Assembly (NCBI GenBank): GCA_003557805.1
Contig: PWNY01000429.1
Location: forward strand, 1-22,952
DNA from: Bacteroidales bacterium
GTDB lineage: Bacteria > Bacteroidota > Bacteroidia > Bacteroidales > UBA7960
Length of the DNA: 22,952 bases
Reading direction: 5' to 3'
In this document: positions 1 to 8,354 of the stretch, piece after piece
Position numbering within the stretch: position 1 is the stretch's first letter
Layout of the letters: each line of letters opens with the position of its first letter
The notes under the pieces: generated by a model
Database searches by the model: none
What the model was told of the DNA's origin: nothing
What the model saw: the letters and a program-made list of their open reading frames with translations, nothing else
Program-made: the position numbers and the translations under genes

Positions 1-589
1 CCGGGATATAGGCTCCCCCGGCAGTACATGATCCCATAACTATGGATATCTGCGGGCAGCCTTGTGCCGACAGCCTTGCCTGGTTGAAGAATATTCTTCC
101 GAAGTCATCCCTGTCGGGAAAAACCTCAGCCTGTTCCGGAAGGAATATTCCGCCTGAATCGACCATGTATACACATGGCAGATTGTTCTGCATTGCAATC
201 TCCTGGGCACGTATGTGTTTGCGTATTGTCTCCTTTACATAGGTCCCCCCCTTTACTGTTGCATCATTTGCGATAACAACTGCCTCATGTCCGTGTATTA
301 CACCTATTCCGGTAACAATTCCTGCTCCTGGAAAACTGTTCCCGTACTGCTCATATGCAGCAAGTGTGGAAAGCTCCAAAAATGGAGTTCCCTGGTCAAG
401 AAGCAGGTCTATTCTCTCACGTGCCAGCAGTTTTCCCCGTTCGCGATGTTTCTTTATCGCATGCTCAGGGCCTCCCTGTATTACATTGTGCATTATCTCG
501 CGGTGCTTTTTCAGGATCTCGCTGTAATGGTTTGCATTATCGGTATATTCACTGCTTTGCTTGTTAATGTGGGTGGGTATTGTATACAT
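1..589 (-). CDS. Acyl-CoA carboxylase carboxyltransferase (beta) subunit, 3' end cut by window
   Basis: The first 196 codons of a biotin-dependent acyl-CoA carboxylase carboxyltransferase, most like the methylcrotonyl-CoA carboxylase beta subunit. The family moves CO2 from carboxybiotin to an acyl-CoA in the cytoplasm. Translating the minus strand from ATG at 589 gives the family N-terminus (HRERGKLLARERIDLLLDQG), then GAGIVTGIGVIHG, NDATVKGGTYVKET, VYMVDSGGIFLPEQ, VFPDRDDFGRIFFNQARLSA and VMGSCTAGGAYIP, the standard crotonase-like CoA-binding core. Family proteins are about 530 residues, so roughly 340 lie beyond the left edge. It starts 24 bases after the ssnA stop on the same strand, so it is probably the last or a late gene of that operon. 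No clear Shine-Dalgarno precedes it. The family call is firm; which acyl-CoA is used (methylcrotonyl, geranyl, propionyl or other) cannot be told from this half. Confidence 0.9.
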   Translation of the reverse strand, partial: MYTIPTHINKQSSEYTDNANHYSEILKKHREIMHNVIQGGPEHAIKKHRERGKLLARERIDLLLDQGTPFLELSTLAAYEQYGNSFPGAGIVTGIGVIHGHEAVVIANDATVKGGTYVKETIRKHIRAQEIAMQNNLPCVYMVDSGGIFLPEQAEVFPDRDDFGRIFFNQARLSAQGCPQISIVMGSCTAGGAYIP

Positions 590-613
590 AGTCTGGTGTT
601 TTATTTATCCGGT

Positions 614-1897
614 TTAATGTGCCGACATTCTTTTCCACAGCATGGAGGCCTGCTGTTTTGCCTCTTTCATTACCGCTTCCTCGTCTATGGTCTGAAGCCT
701 GCGGTCCTTTACTACAACCTTCCCGCCTGCTATAACATCCCTTATGTGGGAGGAGTTTATGCCGAATATCAAATGCATTGGAAAGTTCTCTGAGTTCACC
801 CCTGTGGCGCTATTGTAGTCAATGACTACAAGGTTATTCTCTCCGTCTCCTGAAAAGTCATTTTCCCTGAGGTATCTGTGTATGTTCCTGAGCCTGTGGT
901 ATGCCGTATAGAAGTCTATCTCGTCTCCGAGCTGACCCGTAAAGAATGCAGCCTTCAGGCTCCTGAGCATATCGCCGTGCATACCGTCTGTGCCAAGGAA
1001 TATGTTTTCGCCCAGACCCCTGGAACTAAAACAACCAACCTTGTTCTTAAGGTTGCTTTCCATATTTTCGGCTATCCAGCATGGTTTTTTCCCTATTATG
1101 TTTCTTTCCCCGGCATCCAGGTGAAGACCGTGAACAAGTATGGTTTTTGGGGAATCCAGGACACCGGCTTCATTTAAGCGCTGGCCCACCTGCTGGTAAT
1201 ATGTCCTAAGGCAATGCTCCTGGTCATATTTATCTTCTGCAAGGTGCATGTGTATGCCGCTGTTGTGCTTTTGCATCAGTTTGACGGCCCTTTGAAGGGT
1301 CTCATTGCCAACGGTAAAAGAGGCATGCAGGCCTACAAGCCCCTGGCCCTTTTCCAACCAGCTGTCACACTCTTCGAGACCTTCAGCTGCCTTTTCCTTA
1401 CCGTAGCGGTCTGATACCTCATAGCAGAGCAGATGGTTTATCCCTGCCTGCTCAAATGCAGCAGCAATGGTATCAAGTGAGCCTTTTATGAAGCCCGGTG
1501 AGGCATGATGGTCAACTACAAATGTGGCACCTGCTTTCAGGGCCTCAATGGCCGTGGCAAGGGCGCTGTAACGTATGCTCTCCCTGTCAAGGTTCTGGTC
1601 AAGACTCCACCAGATATATTTCAGTATCTCCCTGAAATTTGTGGGGTTTCTGGCAGGTTTCGGCATTCCCCTTGCAAGGGCTGAATATACGTGATGGTGC
1701 CCTATAGCGAAGGATTTTGTAATCAGCTTACCGCTGCAATCTATAACCTCATTCTCTTCTGCTGCTCTCTGATTGACACTTTTTTTATTCACCAGTCTGA
1801 TGCCTGCGTTCTTTCCATCTTCCGCAATTATATCGCACTGCCTCATACTGAGGCTTTCCCATTCAATATAAGTAGCATTTTTTAGTATAGTGCCCAT
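614..1897 (-). CDS. ssnA: SsnA-like amidohydrolase (aminohydrolase)
   Basis: A 427-residue cytoplasmic metal-dependent amidohydrolase of the SsnA group, related to guanine deaminase/chlorohydrolase enzymes. Remembered E. coli SsnA aligns through most of its length (WWSLDQNLDRESIRYS, VVDHHASPGFIKGSLDT, SMLWKRM at the C-terminus). Metal and catalytic residues look intact: HxH at H67/H69, H218 with E221 in HMHLAED, H256 in ILVHG and D304 in LGTDG. The usual Pro-Gly just before HxH is replaced (residues about 60-66 read TKSFAIG), and the HNxxSN segment reads ENMESN (277-282). In E. coli and gut anaerobes ssnA sits with ygfK and xdhD, and the set is tied to anaerobic purine/urate breakdown; the exact substrate is unsettled. 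It starts 8 bases after the Mo-hydroxylase stop with a purine-rich AAGGTGAT between them, indicating translational coupling. Confidence 0.9.
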   Translation of the reverse strand: MGTILKNATYIEWESLSMRQCDIIAEDGKNAGIRLVNKKSVNQRAAEENEVIDCSGKLITKSFAIGHHHVYSALARGMPKPARNPTNFREILKYIWWSLDQNLDRESIRYSALATAIEALKAGATFVVDHHASPGFIKGSLDTIAAAFEQAGINHLLCYEVSDRYGKEKAAEGLEECDSWLEKGQGLVGLHASFTVGNETLQRAVKLMQKHNSGIHMHLAEDKYDQEHCLRTYYQQVGQRLNEAGVLDSPKTILVHGLHLDAGERNIIGKKPCWIAENMESNLKNKVGCFSSRGLGENIFLGTDGMHGDMLRSLKAAFFTGQLGDEIDFYTAYHRLRNIHRYLRENDFSGDGENNLVVIDYNSATGVNSENFPMHLIFGINSSHIRDVIAGGKVVVKDRRLQTIDEEAVMKEAKQQASMLWKRMSAH

Positions 1898-1905
1898 ATC
1901 ACCTT
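1898..1905 (-). promoter_or_regulatory. Shine-Dalgarno-like site of ssnA
   Basis: The whole gap between the Mo-hydroxylase stop (TAA, 1908-1906) and the ssnA ATG (1897) reads AAGGTGAT on the minus strand. This is one of the few good ribosome-binding matches in the window. It fixes the ssnA start and implies coupled translation with the upstream gene. Confidence 0.6.
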
Positions 1906-4494
1906 TTATTTTGATCCTGTTCTTGTATCAAGTGGAAGCCTGGTCCGTTTAACCCCGTCAAATGCAAAATATGCATTAGCTACTGCAGCGGCTGTCGGCA
2001 CAATACCTATCTCACCCACGCCTTTTGCACCATAGGGCCCGTGAGGGTCTTTTTCCTCAACTGCGATCACTTTGACCCGGGGCATATCAACGGCACGCAA
2101 AATTCCAAGATCTTTCATCCTAAAGCTTTCAGGCCAGCCGTTTTTAACGGGCAGTTTCTCCTTCAGTGCATAGCCAACACCCATATGTACACTGCCTTCA
2201 ATCTGCCCCTGAAACAGCACCGGGTTGATTACCCTGCCTGCATCATGCGCTGCCACTACCTTTTTAAGTTTACCTTCTTTATCAAGTATTGCTACCTGTG
2301 TTGCATATCCGTATGCAAAATGGATCTTCGGATCGTCCCTGTTCTCTCCAGGCCTGCAGGTCCAGTCGCATACATATTTACCCCTGTACACCCTTCCAGC
2401 AAGGCTTTTAAGGGTTTTTTCAATATCATTCCCGGCAGCCTTCAAATCGCTCCTTAACCTTGAGGCTGCATCCAGTATTGCATTACCAAGAAGGGCCGTT
2501 CCCCTTGAAGAGGTGGTCATGCCCGTCGGTATACCTGCCCTGGTATCCACTATCACATCAATACGCCCGGGATCTATACCAGTTTCCTGGTTGAGGCATT
2601 GTATTGCCACAGTATCTATTCCCTGGCCCATTTCTGTCCAACCGTGATGTATTTCAACTCTTGCTTTGGGCAGGATTTTAATGATCACACTGCTTTGGTC
2701 AACCATACTGTTTCCCACACCGGAATTCTTTATAGCGCATGCGATGCCGGCATACCGGGCCTGATGAAAATCTTCTTTTACTGCCAGCAGGGTTTTCTTA
2801 AGGCCCACGCCTTCAAGTCTTTGCCCGGCAGCAGTCCTTGAGCCTTCTTCCAGTGCGTTGTCATACCTGATCTGCCAGCGGTCAAATCCAGCCTTGCTGC
2901 AAAGATCGTCTATACAGCTTTCAAGTGCAAATATTATCTGGGGTACACCAAAGCCCCTCATTGCACCGGATGGAATATTGTTCGTGTATACTGTTTTTGC
3001 CTTTATATCGGCTGCCGGTATTACATAGGCCCCGGTGGCATGCCCTACTATCCTTTCCATCACCTTGGTCCCCACTGATGCGTATGCCCCGGTATCACCA
3101 GTTGCCTCAAGTTTCAGGGCCGTGAATTTTCCCTCCTTGTTGCATGCAAGCTTTATCTCCATCCTTACAGGGTGGCGCTTTGGGTGCATCCTGATTGATT
3201 CCTGCCTGTCCAGGCTAAGTTTTACAGGTCTTTTCAAAAGCCAGGCAAATAGCGCAGTGTGACCCTGTACGCTCAGGTCCTCCTTGCCGCCAAAACCTCC
3301 CCCGCTGGGAAGAAGGCTTACCCTTACTCTGTTTTCACTGACATTGAGTATCCTGGCTATCTGTGCCCGGTCCTCGTATATTCCCTGCCCCTGGCTGTAT
3401 ATCCTTACACCCCTGCCTTCAGGCATGGCAACTGCCGCCTCACACTCCATGAATGCATGTTCAATATGCGGGGTATGGTATACGGCCGATGCAACCCAGC
3501 TTGCATTACTGAACTCTTTATCAGGATTGCCGGAATGCAAGCTGCAGATCTCCAATATGTTGCTCTTTTCCGGGTGTACCCTGGGGCTGTCCTCCGCGGC
3601 CGCATCTTCAGCGGTGAAAACCCCTTTTAAAACTTCATAATCCACCCTGATCATGCCAGCGGCTCTTTTGGCAGTTTCCCTGTCTGTGGCCACCACACCT
3701 GCCAGTACATCACCGATATAGCGTGTTGTTTCACCTTTGGCCACCATTAGGGGCCAGTCATTGAATATCAATCCATTATATCTTTCGCCCGGGATGTCTT
3801 CGGCCGTGAACACCCTGATCACCCCTTCCATTTCAACTGCCCCGGATATATCTATTGCTTTTATTCTTGCCTTTGGATGGTCACTGAATCTCAATGCCCC
3901 GTGAGCCAAATCCTTTGGAAAGAGGTCATTTACAAATGGCCTTGATCCCAATGCTGTAAGGGCAGAATCATATTTTGGAAGGGGGGTACCGATACCTGCC
4001 CAAACAGTACCTGGCGGTTTTTTATCACCCTTGCCGTCTCTGTTTTCTTTCAATGCAGCTTCAATAGCATCAACTATTTTGACATAACCTGTACAGCGGC
4101 AGAGGTTGGGGTTTACCGCGCGGATTATTTCCCCGCGTGATGGGGAAGTTTTCTTTTTAAAAAGCTTTCGGGTTCTCATAATAAAGCCGGGGGTACAGAA
4201 CCCGCACTGGACTGCACCATTTTCAGCGAACAACCTGCCAATCATCTCCCTGAAGGATTCAGGAAGGCCTTCTGTGGTAATTACACCTGAACCATTGAGA
4301 TTCTTCATTTTGAGCCGGCAGGCAAGTTTTGGCCTTCCATCCACTTCTAAGGTGCAGGCACCGCAAACACCCTCACCGGAGCAACCGTCCTTTGCAGATG
4401 TAATATTTAGAATTTCACGAAGGTAAAAGAGCAAGCTGGTCTCACCGCTGCCCTTGTAACTTCTTTTCCGGCCATTCACCCTTAACTCGATCAT
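1906..4494 (-). CDS. Fused 2Fe-2S / molybdopterin hydroxylase, selenium-dependent xanthine dehydrogenase (XdhD) type
   Basis: An 862-residue single-chain molybdenum hydroxylase. Residues 1-150 carry two [2Fe-2S] domains: C38, C44, C47 and C59 (plant ferredoxin type), then C97, C100, C132 and C134 (QCGFC...CRCTGY). From about 165 on is the Mo-cofactor region: GGGFGGKE (398-405), HPKRHP (437-442), RGFG with R513, EMGQG (621-625) and GVGE with the candidate catalytic base E828. There is no FAD domain, so electrons must leave to a partner such as the YgfK-like protein or the separate FAD subunit in this window. The architecture and length fit the selenium-dependent XDH family (about 850 residues) better than the longer E. 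coli XdhD (about 956), whose N-terminal cysteines are degenerate. In that family selenium is a labile cofactor, not selenocysteine; no selenium-handling genes are visible here, so selenium use is inference. It follows the threonine-synthase-like gene by 22 bases. Confidence 0.88.
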   Translation of the reverse strand: MIELRVNGRKRSYKGSGETSLLFYLREILNITSAKDGCSGEGVCGACTLEVDGRPKLACRLKMKNLNGSGVITTEGLPESFREMIGRLFAENGAVQCGFCTPGFIMRTRKLFKKKTSPSRGEIIRAVNPNLCRCTGYVKIVDAIEAALKENRDGKGDKKPPGTVWAGIGTPLPKYDSALTALGSRPFVNDLFPKDLAHGALRFSDHPKARIKAIDISGAVEMEGVIRVFTAEDIPGERYNGLIFNDWPLMVAKGETTRYIGDVLAGVVATDRETAKRAAGMIRVDYEVLKGVFTAEDAAAEDSPRVHPEKSNILEICSLHSGNPDKEFSNASWVASAVYHTPHIEHAFMECEAAVAMPEGRGVRIYSQGQGIYEDRAQIARILNVSENRVRVSLLPSGGGFGGKEDLSVQGHTALFAWLLKRPVKLSLDRQESIRMHPKRHPVRMEIKLACNKEGKFTALKLEATGDTGAYASVGTKVMERIVGHATGAYVIPAADIKAKTVYTNNIPSGAMRGFGVPQIIFALESCIDDLCSKAGFDRWQIRYDNALEEGSRTAAGQRLEGVGLKKTLLAVKEDFHQARYAGIACAIKNSGVGNSMVDQSSVIIKILPKARVEIHHGWTEMGQGIDTVAIQCLNQETGIDPGRIDVIVDTRAGIPTGMTTSSRGTALLGNAILDAASRLRSDLKAAGNDIEKTLKSLAGRVYRGKYVCDWTCRPGENRDDPKIHFAYGYATQVAILDKEGKLKKVVAAHDAGRVINPVLFQGQIEGSVHMGVGYALKEKLPVKNGWPESFRMKDLGILRAVDMPRVKVIAVEEKDPHGPYGAKGVGEIGIVPTAAAVANAYFAFDGVKRTRLPLDTRTGSK

Positions 4495-4516
4495 ATCTAT
4501 ATTTTAAGTATAGAAT

Positions 4517-5785
4517 TCAGTATCTTAAGCTGTTTTTCATGTTGCTGTCAATGGGGTCAACATCAGGTTCAAGGCCTGAAGGTATTTCAAGTTTCCTCTC
4601 TACCGGGCCTGTGTCCTTCAGCCCGCTTCCTGTAAGCAGTACAATATTGTGGGAGGCGTATTTCAGCCTGTCTTCGCGGTAATAACGGAGCATACCGGCA
4701 AATGCGGCGGCGGCAGCAGGCTCTGAGAAGACCCCCGTATTCCTTGCGAGTATAAGTGATGCAGATATTATCTCCTGGTCACTCACAGTGATATACTCCC
4801 CGCTATACTTGTTAATCATCTGTTTTGCATAGTAAAAGTTCCTTGGTACGTCAACCGCGATGGAATCGGCTATTGTAAGGCTCTTTCTTATGCTGAATGT
4901 TGGGCTGTCGATATTCCTGGTAAGGTTGTCGCTTCCTTCCGACTGCACAGCGACCAGCTGAGGCATCTGGTCAATGATACCGAGATTGAGCAGATCCTCA
5001 AATCCCTTGTATACACCGGATAATATAACACCATCCCCGGTTGGCACAAATATCCTGTAACTCTTTACAGGCCTGATTTTGTCATATATCTCAAATGAAG
5101 CGGTTTTCTTTCCCTCGATCGTAACAGGGTTGTAGGCAGTGTTGCGGTTATACCACCTGTGTGTTTCACTTATCCTTATGCTCAGGTCAAATGCCTGGTC
5201 ATAGGTTCCCTTTACAGGCAACAGCTGGGCTCCGTACATCAGTATCTGACACAGTTTAGCCCTTGGCGACCTTTCAGGAACAAGCACTATGGCATTCTGG
5301 TGCTGTGAGGCACATATCCCTGCTATAGATGAACCTGCATTTCCCGTTGATGCGGTAACAATGGTCTTTATACCCATCTCCTTTGCAAACGCGGAAACCA
5401 GTGCCGAGGCCCTGTCTTTATATGAAAATGTCGGGTTCTGGCCGTCATCCTTTATGTAAAGGTGGAATGGTAACTTTCTTCCATCAAGATGATCAATTTT
5501 GTATAACGGGGTTTTGCCGGTCCTCAGGGGTGGAAGGCTGGCTGTGCTTTTTATGGGTAACAGTTCCAGGTAGTCATTTGCCTTGAGATCGTCAAATGAG
5601 TTGATTCTCCTGCGAAGTTCAGGGTAATTGTAAACCGTCTTGAGAACTCCCGCCGGTGGGGTCTTTGCCGTGTTCTCCACACTACACTCAGGGCAAAGAT
5701 ATATCACATCACTTATATCGTCGTATTTGTTTCCGCAAGTGATGCATATATAACAAAACTTCTTCTCTTTTGAGGGAATTTCCAT
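4517..5785 (-). CDS. Threonine-synthase-like fold-type II PLP enzyme with N-terminal zinc ribbon
   Basis: A 422-residue PLP enzyme of the threonine synthase branch. Residues 11-34 form a zinc ribbon (C14, C17, C31, C34), followed by the fold-II core: NPTFSYKDRA with Schiff-base lysine K123, STGN (146-149), a phosphate-binding loop PTGDGV (248-253) and the conserved C-terminal LLTGSGLKDTG. A biosynthetic threonine synthase is possible, but its place between ygfK and xdhD-type genes argues for a catabolic lyase or replacement role. E. coli has a different fold-II PLP enzyme, diaminopropionate ammonia-lyase YgeX, in the equivalent cluster; this protein lacks YgeX-like sequence. It starts 103 bases from the divergent alpha/beta hydrolase gene. 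I found no full Bacteroidota promoter upstream on this strand. Fold and family are secure; the reaction is not. Confidence 0.85.
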   Translation of the reverse strand: MEIPSKEKKFCYICITCGNKYDDISDVIYLCPECSVENTAKTPPAGVLKTVYNYPELRRRINSFDDLKANDYLELLPIKSTASLPPLRTGKTPLYKIDHLDGRKLPFHLYIKDDGQNPTFSYKDRASALVSAFAKEMGIKTIVTASTGNAGSSIAGICASQHQNAIVLVPERSPRAKLCQILMYGAQLLPVKGTYDQAFDLSIRISETHRWYNRNTAYNPVTIEGKKTASFEIYDKIRPVKSYRIFVPTGDGVILSGVYKGFEDLLNLGIIDQMPQLVAVQSEGSDNLTRNIDSPTFSIRKSLTIADSIAVDVPRNFYYAKQMINKYSGEYITVSDQEIISASLILARNTGVFSEPAAAAAFAGMLRYYREDRLKYASHNIVLLTGSGLKDTGPVERKLEIPSGLEPDVDPIDSNMKNSLRY

Positions 5786-5888
5786 AGAAAGACAGTTGTA
5801 ATGCCAATTTATTAAATTTTACCCAAACCGGGCCTGTTTTTAGTAACTTTGTTAACAACCGGAGGTATTTTGTGTAATAAGCCTGTTA
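5786..5888. promoter_or_regulatory. Divergent intergenic region between PLP enzyme and alpha/beta hydrolase
   Basis: A 103-base AT-rich spacer between two divergent genes. On the plus strand TAACTTTG (5844-5851) is an exact match to the Bacteroidota -7 element TAnnTTTG and would put transcription start near 5857, about 30 bases before the hydrolase ATG. The -33 element is poor (TTTA-like near 5818, spacing about 22). GGAGG at 5861-5865 lies 23 bases before the ATG, too far for a normal ribosome site. On the minus strand only partial -7 matches are seen. Confidence 0.4.
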
Positions 5889-6833
5889 ATGGAAAAATAT
5901 GCCAGTGTGGTACCCGTTAAATTTTTCCCCCTTCTGTTGATTTTTCTGCCTTTTATGTGTTCGGCGCAACTTCCTTTTGAAAACAGCCGCTTTGCAGAGG
6001 TAGACGGGGAAAGGATTCATTACCGTGTCTGGGAAGCAGCAGAAGGCAGCCCCGGCAGCCGTGCTGCAGGTGTTGTGCTTATACACGGTTTTGGGGCGTC
6101 TACATATTCATGGCAGCAGGTTGCCGATTCATTGTCTCAAAGTGGATTCCAGGTGATAGCCGTGGATATGCCACCTTTCGGTTACAGCACGAAGACACCA
6201 GGTATAAACCAGTCATTTACAGCACATGCAATGCGTTTGCACAGGCTCTTGCATGAACATTTTCCCGGGAAGAACTGGCACCTGGCAGGTCACTCCATGG
6301 GGGGAGGGGTGGCTCAGGCATATTCACTTATGTATCCACAGGATCTTGAAAGCGTTACATTTGTCGCTGCTGCTCTTTTCACCAGGCTGCCACATAACGA
6401 CCATTCCGTGAACCTGCTGTTGAGGCTGTCGCCACTTAGGATAATATTCGGGGAGTTCATACAGGAGTGGCTTATAAACGAATCGCTAATTGAAAGGCTC
6501 CTGAGTTCGGCATATGGCCGGACCCCGGAACCGGACCAGGTCCGTGCTTACCTTGAACCACTTTTACTGCCAGGTACCATGCGCGCGATATTGTCTGCCC
6601 CTGCCTATCACAGGGAGCTAAAAAGGCTGAAAGCCCCGGACCTTGAATTGCCTTCCCTTGCGATATGGGGTGAGGATGATTCCTGGGTCCCCTTCTCCGG
6701 AAGGAAGCCTGCCCTGGAAAGCATGAAAGATACTGAGCTTGTTTTAATCAAAGGGGCGGGACACAACCCCATGGAGACCCATTTCAGGGAGTTTATGGGG
6801 GTATGGCTGCCTTTCCTGGAGAATTTCAAATAA
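5889..6833 (+). CDS. Exported alpha/beta hydrolase
   Basis: A 314-residue alpha/beta-hydrolase-fold protein. The N-terminus (residues 1-26) is a signal peptide with a hydrophobic stretch FFPLLLIFLPF and a likely signal peptidase I cut after CSA (about 24-26), so it acts in the periplasm or outside. A cysteine is present there but the surrounding residues do not make a good lipobox. The catalytic set is visible: oxyanion loop HGFGA (66-70), nucleophile S136 in GHSMGG, acid D263 or D264 in WGEDDSWVP and H292 in GAGHNP. Substrate is unknown; esterase, lipase and C-C hydrolase activities all occur in this family. It is on the opposite strand to its Mo-hydroxylase neighbours, with its own likely -7 box, and converges on the PLP gene at 6855 with a 21-base gap. 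It may be unrelated to the cluster. Confidence 0.88.
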   Translation: MEKYASVVPVKFFPLLLIFLPFMCSAQLPFENSRFAEVDGERIHYRVWEAAEGSPGSRAAGVVLIHGFGASTYSWQQVADSLSQSGFQVIAVDMPPFGYSTKTPGINQSFTAHAMRLHRLLHEHFPGKNWHLAGHSMGGGVAQAYSLMYPQDLESVTFVAAALFTRLPHNDHSVNLLLRLSPLRIIFGEFIQEWLINESLIERLLSSAYGRTPEPDQVRAYLEPLLLPGTMRAILSAPAYHRELKRLKAPDLELPSLAIWGEDDSWVPFSGRKPALESMKDTELVLIKGAGHNPMETHFREFMGVWLPFLENFK

Positions 6834-6854
6834 GAGGCGGATGCTTAATAAGTT

Positions 6855-8336
6855 TTACATTCCTTTAAGCACACCGGTGTGTTCATTGAATTCCTCAATG
6901 AGTTCGTCCCAGCGCTCAATAGAGGCAAATATGCCGGGCCATAGATCCCTGTCGTACCAAAGGCGGTCCAGGTCCTCAACATCTTTTTGCTGCTGTTCGA
7001 CCCAGGTGAAGTACTTAAGGTTGTGTATTGCTTTTTTGTCAATATAGCTCAGCTCTTTTAAGTTGTCGGTCGCAATTCCCCCCAGGGCCTTTTCAAAGTC
7101 CTTTATTGCCTGTTTTTCAGTGTAAGCACCTCTTTTTTCCCTGAGTTCGTCAAGTCTTGACCTGTAAAGTTCCGCTGAGTCAGTAGCCAGTGAGAGTATT
7201 ATATCATCACCTGTAAATTCAAAATATTTTGCTGTCTTTATTGCTGAGATCATATTTGCTATCCCGGATATTCCCAGCAGTGAGAGAGTGTCTGCCTCTT
7301 CCTGCTTAAGGCCCTCGGAAAGCAGGTATTTAATACCCTCCTCCTCGTTAAATAGTCTGAAGAGCCGCATACAGTCCTCGTCGTCTATTGCCGTTACCAC
7401 GTCCGTGTTTCTGACATTGTGTACCCAGGGGACATGCTTGTCGCCTATACCCTCTATACGGTGACCGCCATATCCGTTCTGCAGCAGGGTAGGACACTGC
7501 AGTGCCTCGGAGGCTACCACTTTCACTTCCGGGGCAATGGTCCTGAGGTAGTCGCCTGCCGCAATTGTGCCGGCTGACCCTGTTGCCGACACATAGGCCG
7601 CCAGGCGGCTGGCAGCTGAACGCTCAAGGTTGAATGCCTCCTCCAGCGCATCTCCTGTAATGTGATAGTGCCAAATTGCATTGCCAAATTCGTCAAACTG
7701 GTTTAGGATCACACAATCCGGGCGGTTGCGCCTGATTTCCCAGCATGCATCATAAATCTCCTTTACATTCGATTCACAGCCCGGGGTGGCAATTACTTCG
7801 CACCCGATCTCCTTCCTGAGCCAGTCGAACCTTTCCCTGCTCATCTCTTCAGGTAGTATTGCAACCGCACTGCTGCCCATCAGTTTACAGTCGAAGGCAC
7901 CCCCACGGCAGTAATTGCCGGTGGACGGCCATACCGCCTTGTGGTATGTCGGGTCAAATTCTCCTGTTATTATCCTGGGCGCAAGGCAGCCATATGCCGC
8001 ACCTACCTTATGTGCCCCTGTGGGGAACCATTTACCAGCAAGCATTATTATACGTGCTTTTACCCCGCTTATTTTTCTCGGTATCTCAAAGTAGTTAACC
8101 CTGCCGAACAGTCCGCCGCTATTTTTGGGTTCATTCTTCCAGCTTATACGGAACAGGTTCAACGGATGCATCTCCCAAAGACCTATATCCTTCAGCTTCT
8201 CTTTTATCTTTCCGGGTATAAGACCCGGATCCTTCTGCTGTTTGAACAAGGGAAGTATTATCCCTTTTTCCCTGAAGCGCCTGATGGCATTCTCACGGGC
8301 TTTTTCATTTGTGATCCTGTCGGTAATTTCTATCAT
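6855..8336 (-). CDS. Cysteine-synthase/TrpB-like PLP-dependent enzyme, ygfK-associated
   Basis: A 493-residue fold-type II PLP protein of the group often named 'pyridoxal-5-phosphate-dependent protein beta subunit'. The core shows WFPTGAHKVGAAYG with Schiff-base lysine K110, STGNYCRGGAF (138-148) as the substrate loop, glycine-rich phosphate loop ATGSAGTIAAG (251-261), IEGIGDKHVP (294-303) resembling cysteine synthase, and LATDSAELY (383-391). It is longer than O-acetylserine sulfhydrylase (about 310-320 residues), with about 90 extra residues at the N-terminus and a charged, aromatic-rich tail from about 395. It begins 18 bases after the ygfK stop on the same strand, so the two are very likely cotranscribed. 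The reaction is unknown. Beta-elimination or beta-replacement on an amino acid is the family expectation, and it may stand in for YgeX. Confidence 0.82.
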   Translation of the reverse strand: MIEITDRITNEKARENAIRRFREKGIILPLFKQQKDPGLIPGKIKEKLKDIGLWEMHPLNLFRISWKNEPKNSGGLFGRVNYFEIPRKISGVKARIIMLAGKWFPTGAHKVGAAYGCLAPRIITGEFDPTYHKAVWPSTGNYCRGGAFDCKLMGSSAVAILPEEMSRERFDWLRKEIGCEVIATPGCESNVKEIYDACWEIRRNRPDCVILNQFDEFGNAIWHYHITGDALEEAFNLERSAASRLAAYVSATGSAGTIAAGDYLRTIAPEVKVVASEALQCPTLLQNGYGGHRIEGIGDKHVPWVHNVRNTDVVTAIDDEDCMRLFRLFNEEEGIKYLLSEGLKQEEADTLSLLGISGIANMISAIKTAKYFEFTGDDIILSLATDSAELYRSRLDELREKRGAYTEKQAIKDFEKALGGIATDNLKELSYIDKKAIHNLKYFTWVEQQQKDVEDLDRLWYDRDLWPGIFASIERWDELIEEFNEHTGVLKGM

Positions 8337-8354
8337 ATCTGTTTTTCTGTTTTA

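Noticed and set aside
215..793. A 192-codon open frame on the plus strand
   Set aside because: It lies antisense to the carboxyltransferase and the end of ssnA, whose protein matches are strong, and its translation resembles no protein I know.
1906..4494. Selenocysteine in the selenium-dependent-type hydroxylase
   Set aside because: No in-frame TGA is present; this family carries selenium as a labile ligand, so sequence alone cannot prove selenium use.
5861..5865. GGAGG as Shine-Dalgarno of the alpha/beta hydrolase
   Set aside because: It is 23 bases upstream of the ATG, and nearer alternative start codons are out of frame.
5889..5975. Lipoprotein signal in the alpha/beta hydrolase
   Set aside because: The cysteine at residue 24 is preceded by Pro-Phe-Met, not a lipobox; a signal peptidase I site after CSA fits better.
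6870..6881. Perfect 12-base palindrome CACACCGGTGTG considered as a bidirectional terminator between the hydrolase and the PLP gene
   Set aside because: It lies within the last codons of the PLP gene, has no room for a loop and is not followed by a T run on either strand.
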